Notes under the pieces: model-generated
What the model was told of the DNA's origin: nothing
Database searches by the model: none
The model's input: only the letters and a program-made list of their open reading frames with translations
Part shown: piece by piece, positions 9,648 through 20,978 of the stretch
Numbering within the stretch: the first letter of the stretch is position 1
How the letters are laid out: each line of letters begins with the position of its first letter
Source of the DNA: Hygrocybe punicea
Taxonomy: Eukaryota > Basidiomycota > Agaricomycetes > Agaricales > Hygrophoraceae
Direction: 5' to 3'
Assembly (NCBI GenBank): GCA_963556145.1
Contig: OY744464.1
Span: 5,146,001-5,210,000 of the forward strand
DNA: 64,000 nucleotides
Position numbers and translations under genes: made by a program

Positions 9648-12600
9648 ATGGCAAGAGCGCACGCGGAAGATGCCGACAAAGTTTTCATCGCCCAAAGACG
9701 AACAGCGGCAGCTGCGGGTGAGTGAAGCTTTGAAGCTTTGAAGCGTTGCAGGTTCAATATTCGCCGTTCTCCCTCGAGCCAATCTCAGTTGTACTAATAA
9801 TGTCGTAGATTCCCAAGAGTCGCTCGTCATTGCGGCGAGGTCTCTCATGGTCGAACCCTTCGCAACGATCGTCGTCAACTCCCTGCTCTCCAGCCGTTCA
9901 ACACTTGGCTATCATCAATCTGGTATATCCGTCGCACGAATGGTCGTGCGTCCCACGGGCTCTGCTTTCTCTCCAGACTTTTTTACGCCCCATCCAAGGC
10001 CGACCAAGGGAAAGGAAAGGGCGAAGGGGTTATCGGACGGGGAGTGTGTGTTACACGCGCCATTCTTCTTCAAGATCAAACGCAGCGAAAGACCTTGCAA
10101 TACGAGAGATACGCTGTGGTGCTCTAGTGAGTGCAGTTTTGCATGCTCACGTGTACGTTGGCCCAATATTCATTTTGCTTTTGTCTAGAAAGAAGTCGTG
10201 GTTTCGTGATGAAAGAAGCCGTGCCTCGTCGGGATCGACCCTTTCGGCGACATCCTAGTCATCATTTGCCACCTCTGATGCTCCGCCAGTCGTCGCAAAA
10301 TCAAGGCCCTGCACCCACCAGTCAGAAACGATACGCATCCAATGTCTCCGACACTCCCTCTTCGCTCATGAAAAACCAGGAGGAAACAATTGCACTACAT
10401 CAGTTTCGGCTGTCCACCGATGTCTCATGCGATGAGCTCGATCTCGAGCTTGCGTGGCAGGCCTACTGTGCTGTTGTCGCCTGTGGAGCACTTGCCTCAC
10501 TGAAACGTGTAGAAATTTTGACATTTGTGGATAAAATGGTAACCGGCGCAGAGAGGTTTTATCAAAACAATGACTTGGACACCTTACACTCTTGGGGCAA
10601 CCGACTTCACAAACCTTTAAAGGCTCTCGAGGCCAACAACACCACATCACATTCATCCAACGGCCGACCACCACTCCAAGATGTCCTTTGGCAGCGTTGT
10701 TTGCTGGTTCGGGTTCAGGCTTTGGCTGGGCAGCTGAGGCGGGCGTTGTCAATGGCGAAATCACTCGACTACACTTGCTGCGACTTGCATTCTGTTTGCG
10801 AAGCCATGCTGTTATCTACGAGTCGGCATTACGATGCTCTTCGTGTGCTCGACTTTGTCGTCGCAGAGTGGGATCTCTTCGGTCCGCTTCTCCACCCATT
10901 CTCATCTTCACCTTCATCCTTTCTACGAACGGCGTATGAAATATTTGCCAGCATAATGCACCCTGACTCGGTCTTGTCAGATCGGCGGGATTGGCACAAG
11001 GAAAGCAGAGCGCGGGTAGGCAAGCTGCTCATCAGAGCCCTTTGCTCGAAGAAGTTACCGGAAGAAGCTCTTGCAGTCTTCGAGGAGATGCAGAGGCAAT
11101 GTATCATTGTCTCTTTTCCTCTGCGGTTGACTTTGGTGCGAACCCTCGCCCTCGCCGGTGTCTTCGAGCCTGCAAATCGCTTGTTTTTCCATTTGTCCAA
11201 TGACATGTCCTTTAAACCGGGCTCCAGGTACTACTTGTCTACAGCTGTATCTTTATTCGCTTTTCAGGGCGATGTGTCACGCACAGAAGATTATTTGAGG
11301 CAACTTGAAGCAATGCATGGACCAGCTTCGCTGCATCGACAGGTAATGCGGATGTATGCCCACGCCGCTGCCGGAAATACACGACAAGTCGTCGCCCTGT
11401 TTAACCAACTCTTCACTCCGTCAGACTCAGATTCTCCGTTGCGGAACACTGCCAGCCTCTTCCACTACAATATAGTAATTCTCGCTCACGCGCGGCGCGG
11501 CGATTTCAACGGCATGAATTTCTGGTTGGAATCAATGTCAGATGCGGGCATCCCTCCAGATAGCTACACATATAATATTGTTCTGACAGGATTCGCTAAA
11601 CGCGGTGCGGTGGATTCAGTTTCGGCCGTCCTCGACCAGATGCGCGTAGCAGGGATTAAGCCAAATCGGGTTTCTTACACCACTATCATTACCCTCTTGG
11701 CGCACCGGCAGGATCCTGTCTCAGCGGAGGCCATATACCAACGTGCGATACGGGAAGGAGTGGTGCCTGATCGCCGCATGATTACCACATTGATGAACGC
11801 TCACGTCGAAGCCGGATCCTGGACAGGCGTTATCCGGGTGTTTGATTATTTAGCGTCAGCGCCTACCCGCCATATTCGCCTGTCAATCGAGGTTTACAAC
11901 ACCCTGCTCAAAGCCTATGTCCTCATCGGTGCTCCGTTCAAAGTGGTATCACAACTCTTCTTCAAGTTCGAAGAAGCTAATGCTTATCCCGATGCGTATA
12001 CTTTCGCACTCCTGATTCAGTCGGCGTGTGACTCGAGGAATATGGGCATTGCGTCCGAAATTTTTGCCGAGATGGAAAGGCGCACCACACAGGGCATTCG
12101 GATAACGGCTTATGTCCTGACCATTATGATGGCAGGATTTTTACGGATCGGTGACAAACTTCAGGCCAAGGCGGTGTATGATGACATGCGCGTACGCGGA
12201 ATCGAACCAACCTCTGTCACGTTTGGCACCGTATTGAAGTCGTATGGTCATGAAGGCACAAAGGAAAGCTTCGAAATAGCCGAGAAATTTATCCGAAATC
12301 TCGTCAACATCGAACCCGTTCGACGGTCGTGGGACAAACCAATGGACACCCGTGCATCAGCCCTGGAGCACATATATCGTCCTCTCATGACGGCCTATGC
12401 GAAGCATCGGAAGTCGGAGGATGTTGAACGCCTGTTTCAAGACTTGCTTAATTCGGGAGGCGAACCAACCCTTGGTCTCCTGACGGCACTTCTCGATGCG
12501 TATCGTCGGACCGGCGATACTGATGGAGTTCTCCAAGTGTGGCCTCATATATTCAAGCTGGCGCTTCGCTTTTCTCAGGTGAAGTCTCTCCTCGAGGGCA

Positions 12601-13340
12601 AGGAAGCTGACTCCTTGCACCAGCGCCAGTCCAACACCCTCTGTGTTGCACTGTCTATTTACATCCACGCACTTTCTGCCGCGGGCCTTCATACCGAGAT
12701 CGGTGCTACATGGAAGGGACTTCGAGAGCATGGCTTTAGTTTTGACTCACATAATTGGAATCACCTGTCAGTGGCGCTGGTTGATGCGGGAGAGTATGAG
12801 CGTGCATTCGAGGTCATTGAGAGGGTCATCTTACCTTATCAGAGGCGCAGCTACCTCTTCATGAGCAGAAATTCCAATCCGGACACACCTCTGTCATTTG
12901 ATAGGCCACTTCCCAAAGTGGACGATATCCCTGAACCCCACACGGAAGCCTTTCGCCGCACAAACGAGAGGATCTGGGCCAATCGAACTGCTACCAGGAG
13001 GGCAGACCCATGGCTGGACATGGAAGAAAACGGCGACTTGGCTCATCCCCTTCACATCTTGAACCAGATTTCACCTTCATGGAATATCTGGTGTCCTCAT
13101 AAAAAGACCATGAGTATGCTATTGAGGGTCATTTTGCGCCTCGAGTCTGGCACCACGATCATGCCCATGAAGAAAGGTGATGAAGTTGACCAGACTGTAA
13201 CGAACCCGGGGAAAGATCTTGCCCGGAAAATCCTCCAGCGGATTTACACGGATTACCCAAAAACAGTGCAGATTATCCAGAACTTCAAGGTTCAAGAAAA
13301 GCATCGCGCTGGCAAGTATTTCGATAGAATGTATCGGTGA
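9648..13340 (+). CDS. Large pentatricopeptide repeat (PPR) protein, probably mitochondrial
   Basis: The last exon (10189-13340) alone encodes ~1,050 residues. Between roughly residues 410 and 760 it contains successive 35-residue PPR helices, such as FHYNIVILAHARRGDFNGMN, DSYTYNIVLTGFAKRGAVDS, NRVSYTTIITLLAHR and VYNTLLKAYVLIGAP. Further degenerate repeats lie around them. PPR proteins bind organellar RNA and act in its processing or translation. I add three 5' exons (9648-9717, 9809-9922, 9977-10126) because their donors and acceptors are all phase 1 and stay open in one frame; the total is 1,161 aa. This part has no conserved motif I recognise, so the true start may be the ATG at 10209. It is nearly intronless, unlike its neighbours. 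Confidence 0.78.
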
Positions 13341-13471
13341 AATATGCTCTACACATTCACGTAGAGGCCGACGCAAAGTACGACCACATGGAGAGGGATG
13401 AAGGAAACATACTGGGTAGAGCAATTGCGTATACAAAAACCGAATTCCAGGCGTTGCTACTTGGCAAAAAC

Positions 13472-15467
13472 TCATCCCCCGTCGGAGTCGTCATCTGACC
13501 CGTCGGAGTCACCTCGCTGTCTTCTACGTCCTTGCTTGATCGACCCGTGGCGGTTACGCTTCAGAACAAAGCATGACGAAATATTTAGACCGGCCGCTAT
13601 AAAAGAAGTCGACGCTCGTACCAAAGGAAGTTTCTGACCCTGATTGCCGAAGGCGATCGAGAGTGCTGTTGTGTCTATAGATTCACGTGTCGTCGTAGTC
13701 AGTGACCAAATGAGGTGTTTTCGAAGAGTTCTGACCTGGAACGCCTGGAAAACGCTTGGCAGAAAAAACCACAAAGGTCTCGGTGAATGTTTGAGCAAGT
13801 ACCGGAGAAACGTCAGTGTGTACTCGGAGGGCTCCAGGGCTTGAATCGAGTCAATCGCTGGTCAGTGGGACAAGGGTGTGAATAATCACGAGATCTGCGC
13901 TCACGCTCCAACATTCATCAACCGTAATCTAAGACGGAAAGTCCCTGTGAGAGAAGGCGGGTCAGATGACGTAAATGGAAAACGAATCGGAGTTAAAGGG
14001 CCGACCTTCTGTGCGAACCGAAAGGTCTTGGAAAAGAAAGAATATACCAGGTTTACGGTGCTCATCTAGTAGACGGCAAGCATTAGAAGAGAGCGGACCA
14101 ACCAGAGTACGAGTGTATGTATGGCGGGGTAAAACGGGAATGGATGGTGGTGGTGGTGGCGGTGGCGGTGGTGGCACAGATTGTGTATTTTGTACATAGC
14201 TCCCGGAATAATAGGATGTCTGTGGTGAATGCTGAGGGTATGCAGGATACATGGATCCGTCCATCTGGGGATGCTGGCCACCTGCGGTGTATGATTCTTC
14301 GGAGTAACGGTGTTGATGTGTAGATTCAGAACTGGAATGCATCGGTTGCGCCGGCCAAGGAGTTTCGTGACCATCAGAATTCGAAGAATGTGAAGAGGTT
14401 ATGCTACGGAGAGAGGGATCGACCGGGGAGTTGCCGAAGACTGCATGACCGGTGGCATTTTCTAGAGGGTAGGATGAATCCGCTTGCCAGGTGTGATAAG
14501 CCATGATTTCAGTATCTCCTCTTGTCGAGTCTTCGGAATTCCAGGCCTCGCCTGATACCATTCCGGGGACCGGTGAACCGTTACGACCAAAAGAGTGAAT
14601 CGACGACCGAACAGGGGCTGGAAAGCCCGCATTACGATTTATAGCGCCGGTGGCGTAGCACCAGGCACTGTTCGGATCAGGTGGAGGGGCATAGACCGGA
14701 GGTTGGAAGTGCAAGGGCTCCGACATAGTAATTGCAGGTTGCTGCTGCGCCGAAGCATAACCCTGATTGGAGTACCCTGTAGGAGATTGCATCGCAGGAG
14801 TCATTCCAACAGACTGGATCGATACGTCAGTCGGAATTATCCGGAATAAGGATCAATAGTAACCTGTGGATCTCCAGAAGGCCGTGTTGGATGTTGAGAG
14901 GAGGGTGTAGTGTGAGGAGAGACAGGTGTTTGAGGCTCTGAACGTTGACGTGAAGTGGAACCCCCATTACCGCCACTACCACGCCATTTATGTTTGAAAT
15001 GCGATGACGTGTATCGATTCTCTGCAGAAGATGGATGAAGGACAAGATTCATTTCCTGATTCCCATCTGCCGACCACAAATCGACTGTAACCAAGAAAAA
15101 TGAACAGTCTACCTCGCTAGGAAATAATGTAAGAGAGCAGTTTCGTTCATTGGAGCGCGAAGACTTACTCGACATCCACGATGCTGTTGTCTTCTCGTCT
15201 GACTGTCATTTTGGCTACCGCTGCAGGAGCCAAAGGTCTCCGATCCTGATAGGGCTTAAGGCATCAGATAGCCCAACCCAGAATAATCACCGCAGGAAAA
15301 CACACTTTATCACCAAAGCCACACATTCGGGCTCGCAGAGGATGCTGAACAACTTCTAGGGCATAATGTCTGCCCCGAGGGCTCAAAGTGGTGCTTCTAA
15401 CTCTGCAAGGAACAAGTGTTAACTTACCTGTGTCCTGACCATTGTCCCCAGTGCTCAGGGCCATCAT
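13472..15467 (-). CDS. velB: Velvet-family regulator VelB
   Basis: Exons 15467-15306, 15245-15169, 15116-14864, 14813-14006, 13944-13905, 13839-13736, 13674-13622 and 13558-13472 give 527 aa. The velvet domain is in two parts. The first has YALEVVQHPLRARMCGFGDK, DRRPLAPAAVAKM and VDCSFFLVTVDLW. The second has RTLVGPLSSNACRLLDEHRK, FFLFQDLSVRTEGTF, PVLAQTF, FSAKRFPGV and FGNQGQKLPL. About 300 Pro/Ser/Gln-rich residues separate them, a VelB hallmark but long here. VelB pairs with VeA or VosA in the nucleus to control development and secondary metabolism. The C terminus is basic then Asp/Ser-rich. The N terminus is uncertain: an alternative ATG at 15507 gives a better-looking start but needs a ~25-nt intron. 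No biosynthetic cluster adjoins it. Confidence 0.88.
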
Positions 15468-15893
15468 CTGCCAGGTCTTGCGATGGAGACAGGTCAGTAC
15501 TCCCCATCCGTGCGCTGGTCTTCTGGATCATTTGCAGCTGCGAAAAGAGTTACGTTCGCTTGTTTGCTGGACAAACACCCAGTTGTGTTATAATGCGAAC
15601 GAATCACACGTATCTGTGCCCGAGAGCTCACCAGCAAATTGCGATATCCGCGAGCCGAGCAACCTAACCAACTCTTTCGGGCGCAAACGAGGATAGAGCC
15701 CGGAAACGACTCGGACGACGAATTAGTGAACTTGCAAGGTAAACCTTAATGCCTCCAGAGCGTTATCGACGTAGGGGGAGGAATGGCGTTGGGATACGAG
15801 CGATATACTGAGAGCGCTTTGTTTTTTTAAATTTCTAATAACACAGCCACATTTGCATTAGGCTTTACGGTATTATTATTACTATTGAATACC

Positions 15894-16604
15894 ATTTTAT
15901 TGCTATTTTCATAATGACATTTTGAAAAACAAATATTTTCAAGAAGGAGGTCCTAGTAAAATGATAACTTGTGAAATACTGCACCAAATTACATAGTCCC
16001 TCTGGGACAGTTTGTCTATGTTCTAAGGGCCATCTTTCCCTCTATTTACAATTTCAAATATGTGTAAGTTATAGGTGAATTGTTGATTTGAGTCATTGCA
16101 ACTTGTACAATGAATATCTTTATACAAGAAATGCTTGGATTGACATGATTGTAGAGAGAAAGTTGTTCTATTTCTCAAGGGCTACAAGGGCCCCATACTG
16201 CGTTTTTCTGTACTTTGAAATTTTGAAGGAGAATTACACAAAAACAACCTCGGTATAAATAACATTACAATAATCTGCTAAAGTCCAAAATACAAGAAAA
16301 CACAGTATGGGCCCTTGTAGCCCTTGAAAAATAGAACAACTTTCTATCTACAACCATGTCAATCCAAGCATTTCTTGTAAAGATATTCATTGTACAAGTT
16401 GCAATGACTCAAATCAACAATTCACCTATAACTTACACATATTTGAAATTGTAAATAGAGGGAAAGATGGCCCTTAGAACATAGACAAACTGTCCCAGAG
16501 GGATTATGTAATTTGGTGCAGTATGTCACAAGTTATCATTTTACTAGGATCTTGAAAAGATTTGTTTTTCAAAATGTCATTATATATGAAAATAGCAATA
16601 AAAT
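15894..16604. repeat. Palindromic (foldback) element A
   Basis: The left arm (about 15894-16220) is the reverse complement of the right arm (about 16283-16604) with scattered mismatches and small indels. The loop is about 62 nt. The DNA is AT-rich with no coding potential. It sits in the 1.3 kb intergenic region between the velB and ArfGAP starts. Each arm contains two diverged copies, about 150 nt apart, of a module around GGGACAGTTTGTC and AGAGAAAGTTGTTC. The same module occurs in element C at 42.75 kb. It is likely a non-autonomous foldback or MITE-type transposon. Exact ends and target duplications are not clear. Confidence 0.8.
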
Positions 16605-16781
16605 AATTAAAATAAATATTACAGGTTTGCTTCTAGGGCAGGAGGTGCTTCACCAGAGCGATGAGATCGATGAGAATTGTTGCAAAAGGCTGCCGCGACT
16701 GTCCGGGTCAGTGGAAAACCTAGACTGACGGAATATTCCCACGCCGACCATTATAGCAGTAACAACCACTGGCAGGCCATC

Positions 16782-18268
16782 ATGACAGACCAAGCAGCAG
16801 TCAAGAAAATTCTCCAAGAGCTCATCAAGCGCGAAGATTTGAAGAATAAGATCTGTTGCGATTGCTCGAATCCGAATCCCCAATGGGCTTCTCTCAGGTC
16901 AGGCCGAACCCGATTTTCTGCCTTCCTTTCTGGCTACGCGTTCGAACCTTCGTGTTAGTTTTGCAGTGTTCCTTTGTCTCCAATGCGCTGGCGTACATCG
17001 TGGTTTTGGCGTACACATCAGGTGTGGTTCTCTCCCCGAGTTCTCCGAGTTAGTTGTGATGCTCTGCCATAGTTTCGTCCGGTCAGTGTCCATGGATACA
17101 TGGCAAGACGATCAAGTTAGACGAATGCAGGTCAAATATTCGCATTATCACATTAAGTAGCCTTCTGATGAACTTCTACAGTTTGGAGGGAATGCTCCTT
17201 TCAAAGACTTCATGAAATCGTACAAACCTGTCGATTTGGGAGGCTACAAGGATGGGTCACCGGCTTATGATACCTACCACTGTTGGGCTGCTACCCAATA
17301 TCGAGAGAAAGTACGCTACATTTTCGTGTTGTTAGACCCTCAATGCCAATATTTCCTTTGCTTGCCAGTTAGATGCAGCGTTGGCGGACAAACCCTGGAC
17401 CCCATCGGCTCCTCCAGAAGGCACTGCGACTCCCAGTAGCATCGCCGCTTCTCTAGGCCGCCCCTCGTCTGCGCAAGGTCTTCGAAAATCCCGTGCTTCC
17501 ACGCGGTCCGCAACAGGTAGCACTCTACGAAACGACTCTCCTTCGCCAGCATCCTTTTCCAACTCTCGTCGTGGCACGCCGGACCCTACAGAGCAAAAGA
17601 CTGTCAATGAATCTTACTTTGCAAATCTTGGCCAGGCAAATGCGGCGCGTCCCGCACACCTTCCCCCATCCCAGGGCGGTCGTTATCAAGGTTTTGGAAA
17701 TACGCCCCCTCCCCCACAGTCATCGTCGCAACACCCATCGCTTGGGCTCTCTTCCGCCGCCACACCGTCTTTAACTGAGCTGCAAGAGAACCCCATGGCA
17801 GCATTGAGCAAAGGCTGGTCCGTGTTTTCTGCAGCAGTTGTCGGTGCATCTCGAGTAGTGTCCGAAAACGTGATTCAACCTGGAATAGAAAAGGTTAGAG
17901 ACCCTAATCTACAAGCCAGCGTTAGAGGATACGTCTCGGAGGCCCAGAAGAGGGCAGCAGTAGTTGGAAGCACTGCTAACGAATGGTCCAAGAGCACGTT
18001 GGGTGTAGATGTCGCTGGACATGTCGGTGGTGTCGTTGACAGCGTGAAGGACAGGCTTGGGGCTGGTCCCGCAGCGTCAGGTTACGGTTCACTCAGTTTG
18101 CAATCGGATGGAGAGACCTCAGCGCTTTATCAAGGCGAAGGAGATTCCTTCGTTGGAGGGTATGGTCTCACTGGTCAACCCGAGCAACATAGCCCTTTTA
18201 CCCCCCAGTCACTATCAATGGCGACTCCAACGAAGAAGGACGAGTGGGATGATTGGAAAGATTTTTAG
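16782..18268 (+). CDS. GCS1: ADP-ribosylation factor GTPase-activating protein (ArfGAP1/Gcs1 type)
   Basis: Exons 16782-16897, 16959-17021, 17073-17130, 17182-17310 and 17369-18268 give 421 aa. The N-terminal ArfGAP domain has the zinc finger C25-x2-C28-x16-C45-x2-C48 followed by AGVHRG, with R53 as the arginine finger. SVSMDTWQDDQV and FGGNAPFKDFM follow. The domain stimulates GTP hydrolysis by Arf1 on Golgi membranes and so drives COPI coat release. The C-terminal half is Ser/Pro-rich, with amphipathic segments near 260-330 that resemble lipid-packing sensor helices. It ends in WDDWKDF, a tryptophan-based motif like those that bind coat proteins. Neighbouring MCCC2 starts 128 bp downstream on the same strand. 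Confidence 0.92.
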
Positions 18269-18396
18269 CCAGACTATGTCAATCGTATTCCCAGCCAATT
18301 TAGAAGCTAGTCGACATGTTGAATGCATAGTAGCCGTGAGTAACCTCACTCTGCTACCGCCGACAGCATTGTGCAAGAGGCTGTTTTCTTCTTCCA

Positions 18397-20771
18397 ATGC
18401 GCTCTATTGTTCAGAAAACGGTTCGGCGTACGTTGTCATCCCGGCGCCAAGCCTACCATGCTTCTGTACTCCCTTCCAATGTTCGTATATCGTCGCCGGA
18501 TTTCCTCGTCAAGGCTGAAGCCATGAATATCCTCGTGGCTGATCTCGAAGTCAAGATGGCGGAGGCAAGATTAGGTGGTGGCGCCAAGGCAGCGGAACGA
18601 TTGCGGGCTAAGGGCAAGAAACTACCACGAGAACGGTCAGGGAGTCAGCTGGCACTCGCGACGTTCACTGAACCGTAATTACTAGGCTGGGGCTTTTACT
18701 AGACCCACACACGCCTTTTCTGGAGCTCTCTCCATTGGCTGCTTACGACGTCTACCCTGGACAGTCCATCCCCGGAGCTGGTTTGATCACAGGGATAGGC
18801 CGTATTGCAGGCTGCGAATGCATAGTAGTTGTGAATGACGCAACAGTAAAAGGAGGCTCTTATTATCCTCTCACTGTATGTCCACCTCATCACAGGTTTG
18901 GCATGTCTTATTTCGCATCAATCCAGGTCAAAAAGCAGCTTCGAGCCCAAGAAATTGCCCGAGAACATGGTTTGCCATGTGTTTATGTTGGTATGTGGAT
19001 ATGCATGGACCCACCGCAACTATGATTATTCACTTTTCGATGACTTCCGAGCCAGTGGAGTCAGGAGGAGCCGCATTACCGCACCAAGCTAATGTATATC
19101 CAGACCCAACTGTTAGCCTGCTTCCTATTGATTCATATACAGGTGTTCCCCGACAAAGAACATTTTGGGCGTATTTTCTATAATATGGTAGGCTTGCTTC
19201 CTATCAGCCCTAGAATATACCCATACGACAGCTTCAAATAGGCTCAAATGTCTGCCTTGGGCATCCCCCAAATAGCTATTGTGCATGGAATTTCAGTCGC
19301 AGGTGAGCACAGGTGACGGAATCGAGGCACTTGCTATCTTGTAAACGAGTTTCTCAGGGGGCGCCTATGTCCCCGCCATGGCGGACGAAAATATCATTGT
19401 TCGAGAGCAAGGGCACATATTTCTTGCTGGACCGCCACTCGTCAAGGCTGCCACAGGCGAAGAGGTCGACGAGGAGACTTTGGGTGGTGGGTTGATGCAT
19501 TCAAGCGAGAGTGGCGTGACAGATCATCTTGCTAGGGACGACGAGCACGCAATTTCAATAGCGAGAAACATCGTCGGAGACCTGGGTGCAGCTAGGCGTA
19601 AGGAAACGCTTGTAAGTCGTCACCTGGGGTGATACTATTTTTGAGAGTTGCCTGCAGCCTCCCGCAAAATCAGAAGACCCATTGTATCCAGCTCCTGAGC
19701 TTCATGGTATCGTTGGCACTGATGTTCGCCAGGCCTTTGATATGCGGGACGTCATTGCGCGAGTGGTTGATGGGAGCCGGTTCAGAGAATTCAAGAAAGA
19801 ATATGGTCCCACCATTACCACCGTATGTTTGTTTACCCTCAGAATACAGTTCAGTTTTTATATCTGTGTTCAGGGTTTTGCGCACGTCCATGGATTTGAA
19901 GTCGGCATTGTTGCCAACAATGGCATTCTGTTCTCCCCATCAGCACTAAAAGCAACGCATTTTATTCAACTTTGCTCTCAACGTCAAATTCCTTTACTTT
20001 TCCTTGTCAATGTGACGGGTGCAACTGGTTGGCCTTTTTCGCCGAAGGCCGCATAACTGATATGATTGCGCAGGATATATGGTCGGCTCCAAGGCAGAGC
20101 GAGGAGGAATTGCGAAAGACGGAGCGAAAATGGTTCGAGCTGTTGCTTGCGCCGATGTCCCCAAGCTAACGGTAATCGTTGGTGGAAGTTTTGGAGCCGG
20201 AAACTATGGTTTGTCGAATTGCCTCAGATTTGGCTTGTACCCTTCTTAACCATTATCTGCATAGGCATGGCTGGCCGTGCTGTGAGTGTCATCTGAGTAT
20301 ATCTTTTTTTCTCCGTCACCAACTACAGGTTGCAGTATTCTCCAAGATTTTTGTGGATGTGGCCGGTACGCACTATCTTTGCATCATCAACAATTCGTCG
20401 ACGGTTATCAATGTATAATGGCAGAATGCGAAGATATCGGTTATGGGGTCCGGCCAACTTTCTCAAGTTATGACAACAGTCTCAAAGTACTCTTCACATC
20501 CCTCTCAAGGTAGCGTCGTTGATAAGTTGAGAACAGAGACCCATCACAGCACTCGTCCCTGAAGACTGAAATCGAGGACCAGTCAACGGCGTTATATTCC
20601 ACAGCAAGGTTGTGGGATGACGGTATTATTAGGCCAACCGATACACGAGATGTTGTCGGCCTTTGCCTGGCACTGGCAGCGCGCAAACAGGACAACTTTG
20701 GAAGCCCAGGGAAGACCATGTCGACTACATGGGATGGTGATAGGAAAGGCTTTGGAGTTTTCCGGATGTAG
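18397..20771 (+). CDS. MCCC2: 3-Methylcrotonyl-CoA carboxylase, carboxyltransferase (beta) subunit
   Basis: Fourteen exons (18397-18635, 18686-18875, 18927-18990, 19056-19093, 19143-19187, 19242-19302, 19358-19611, 19658-19822, 19874-20018, 20074-20208, 20265-20281, 20336-20365, 20425-20486, 20537-20771) join in phase to give 559 aa, the normal size. The basic, Ser-rich N terminus fits mitochondrial import. Carboxyltransferase motifs are [92 protein letters not shown] and [15 protein letters not shown]. The subunit moves the carboxyl group from biotin to 3-methylcrotonyl-CoA in leucine breakdown. Exon 11 is only 17 nt and carries MAGRA. The alpha (biotin) subunit is not in the window. Confidence 0.94.
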
Positions 20772-20978
20772 CCTGGAAATGGAGGTAGTGACACTCACTG
20801 GCAAACAATAAAGTATTGTTTGAAGTGCTTGAAGTGTTCTTTGTTTGACACATTCAAATTTGAACACCAAGGTCGAAGTTTGACCTTGAATCCCTCATTT
20901 TCCTCAACATCGATACCTTCATTCTATTCGAGACTGTAACGGATGAATTTATTTAACTGAATCTGTAGTTCACGGTTC

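Noticed and set aside
9390..9878. 162-codon minus-strand frame
   Set aside because: No recognisable motif, no splice context; it overlaps the 5' exons of the PPR gene and the empty divergent region.
13472..15507. Secondary-metabolite cluster around velB
   Set aside because: Neighbours are a PPR protein and an ArfGAP; no synthase, P450 or transporter is present within the window.
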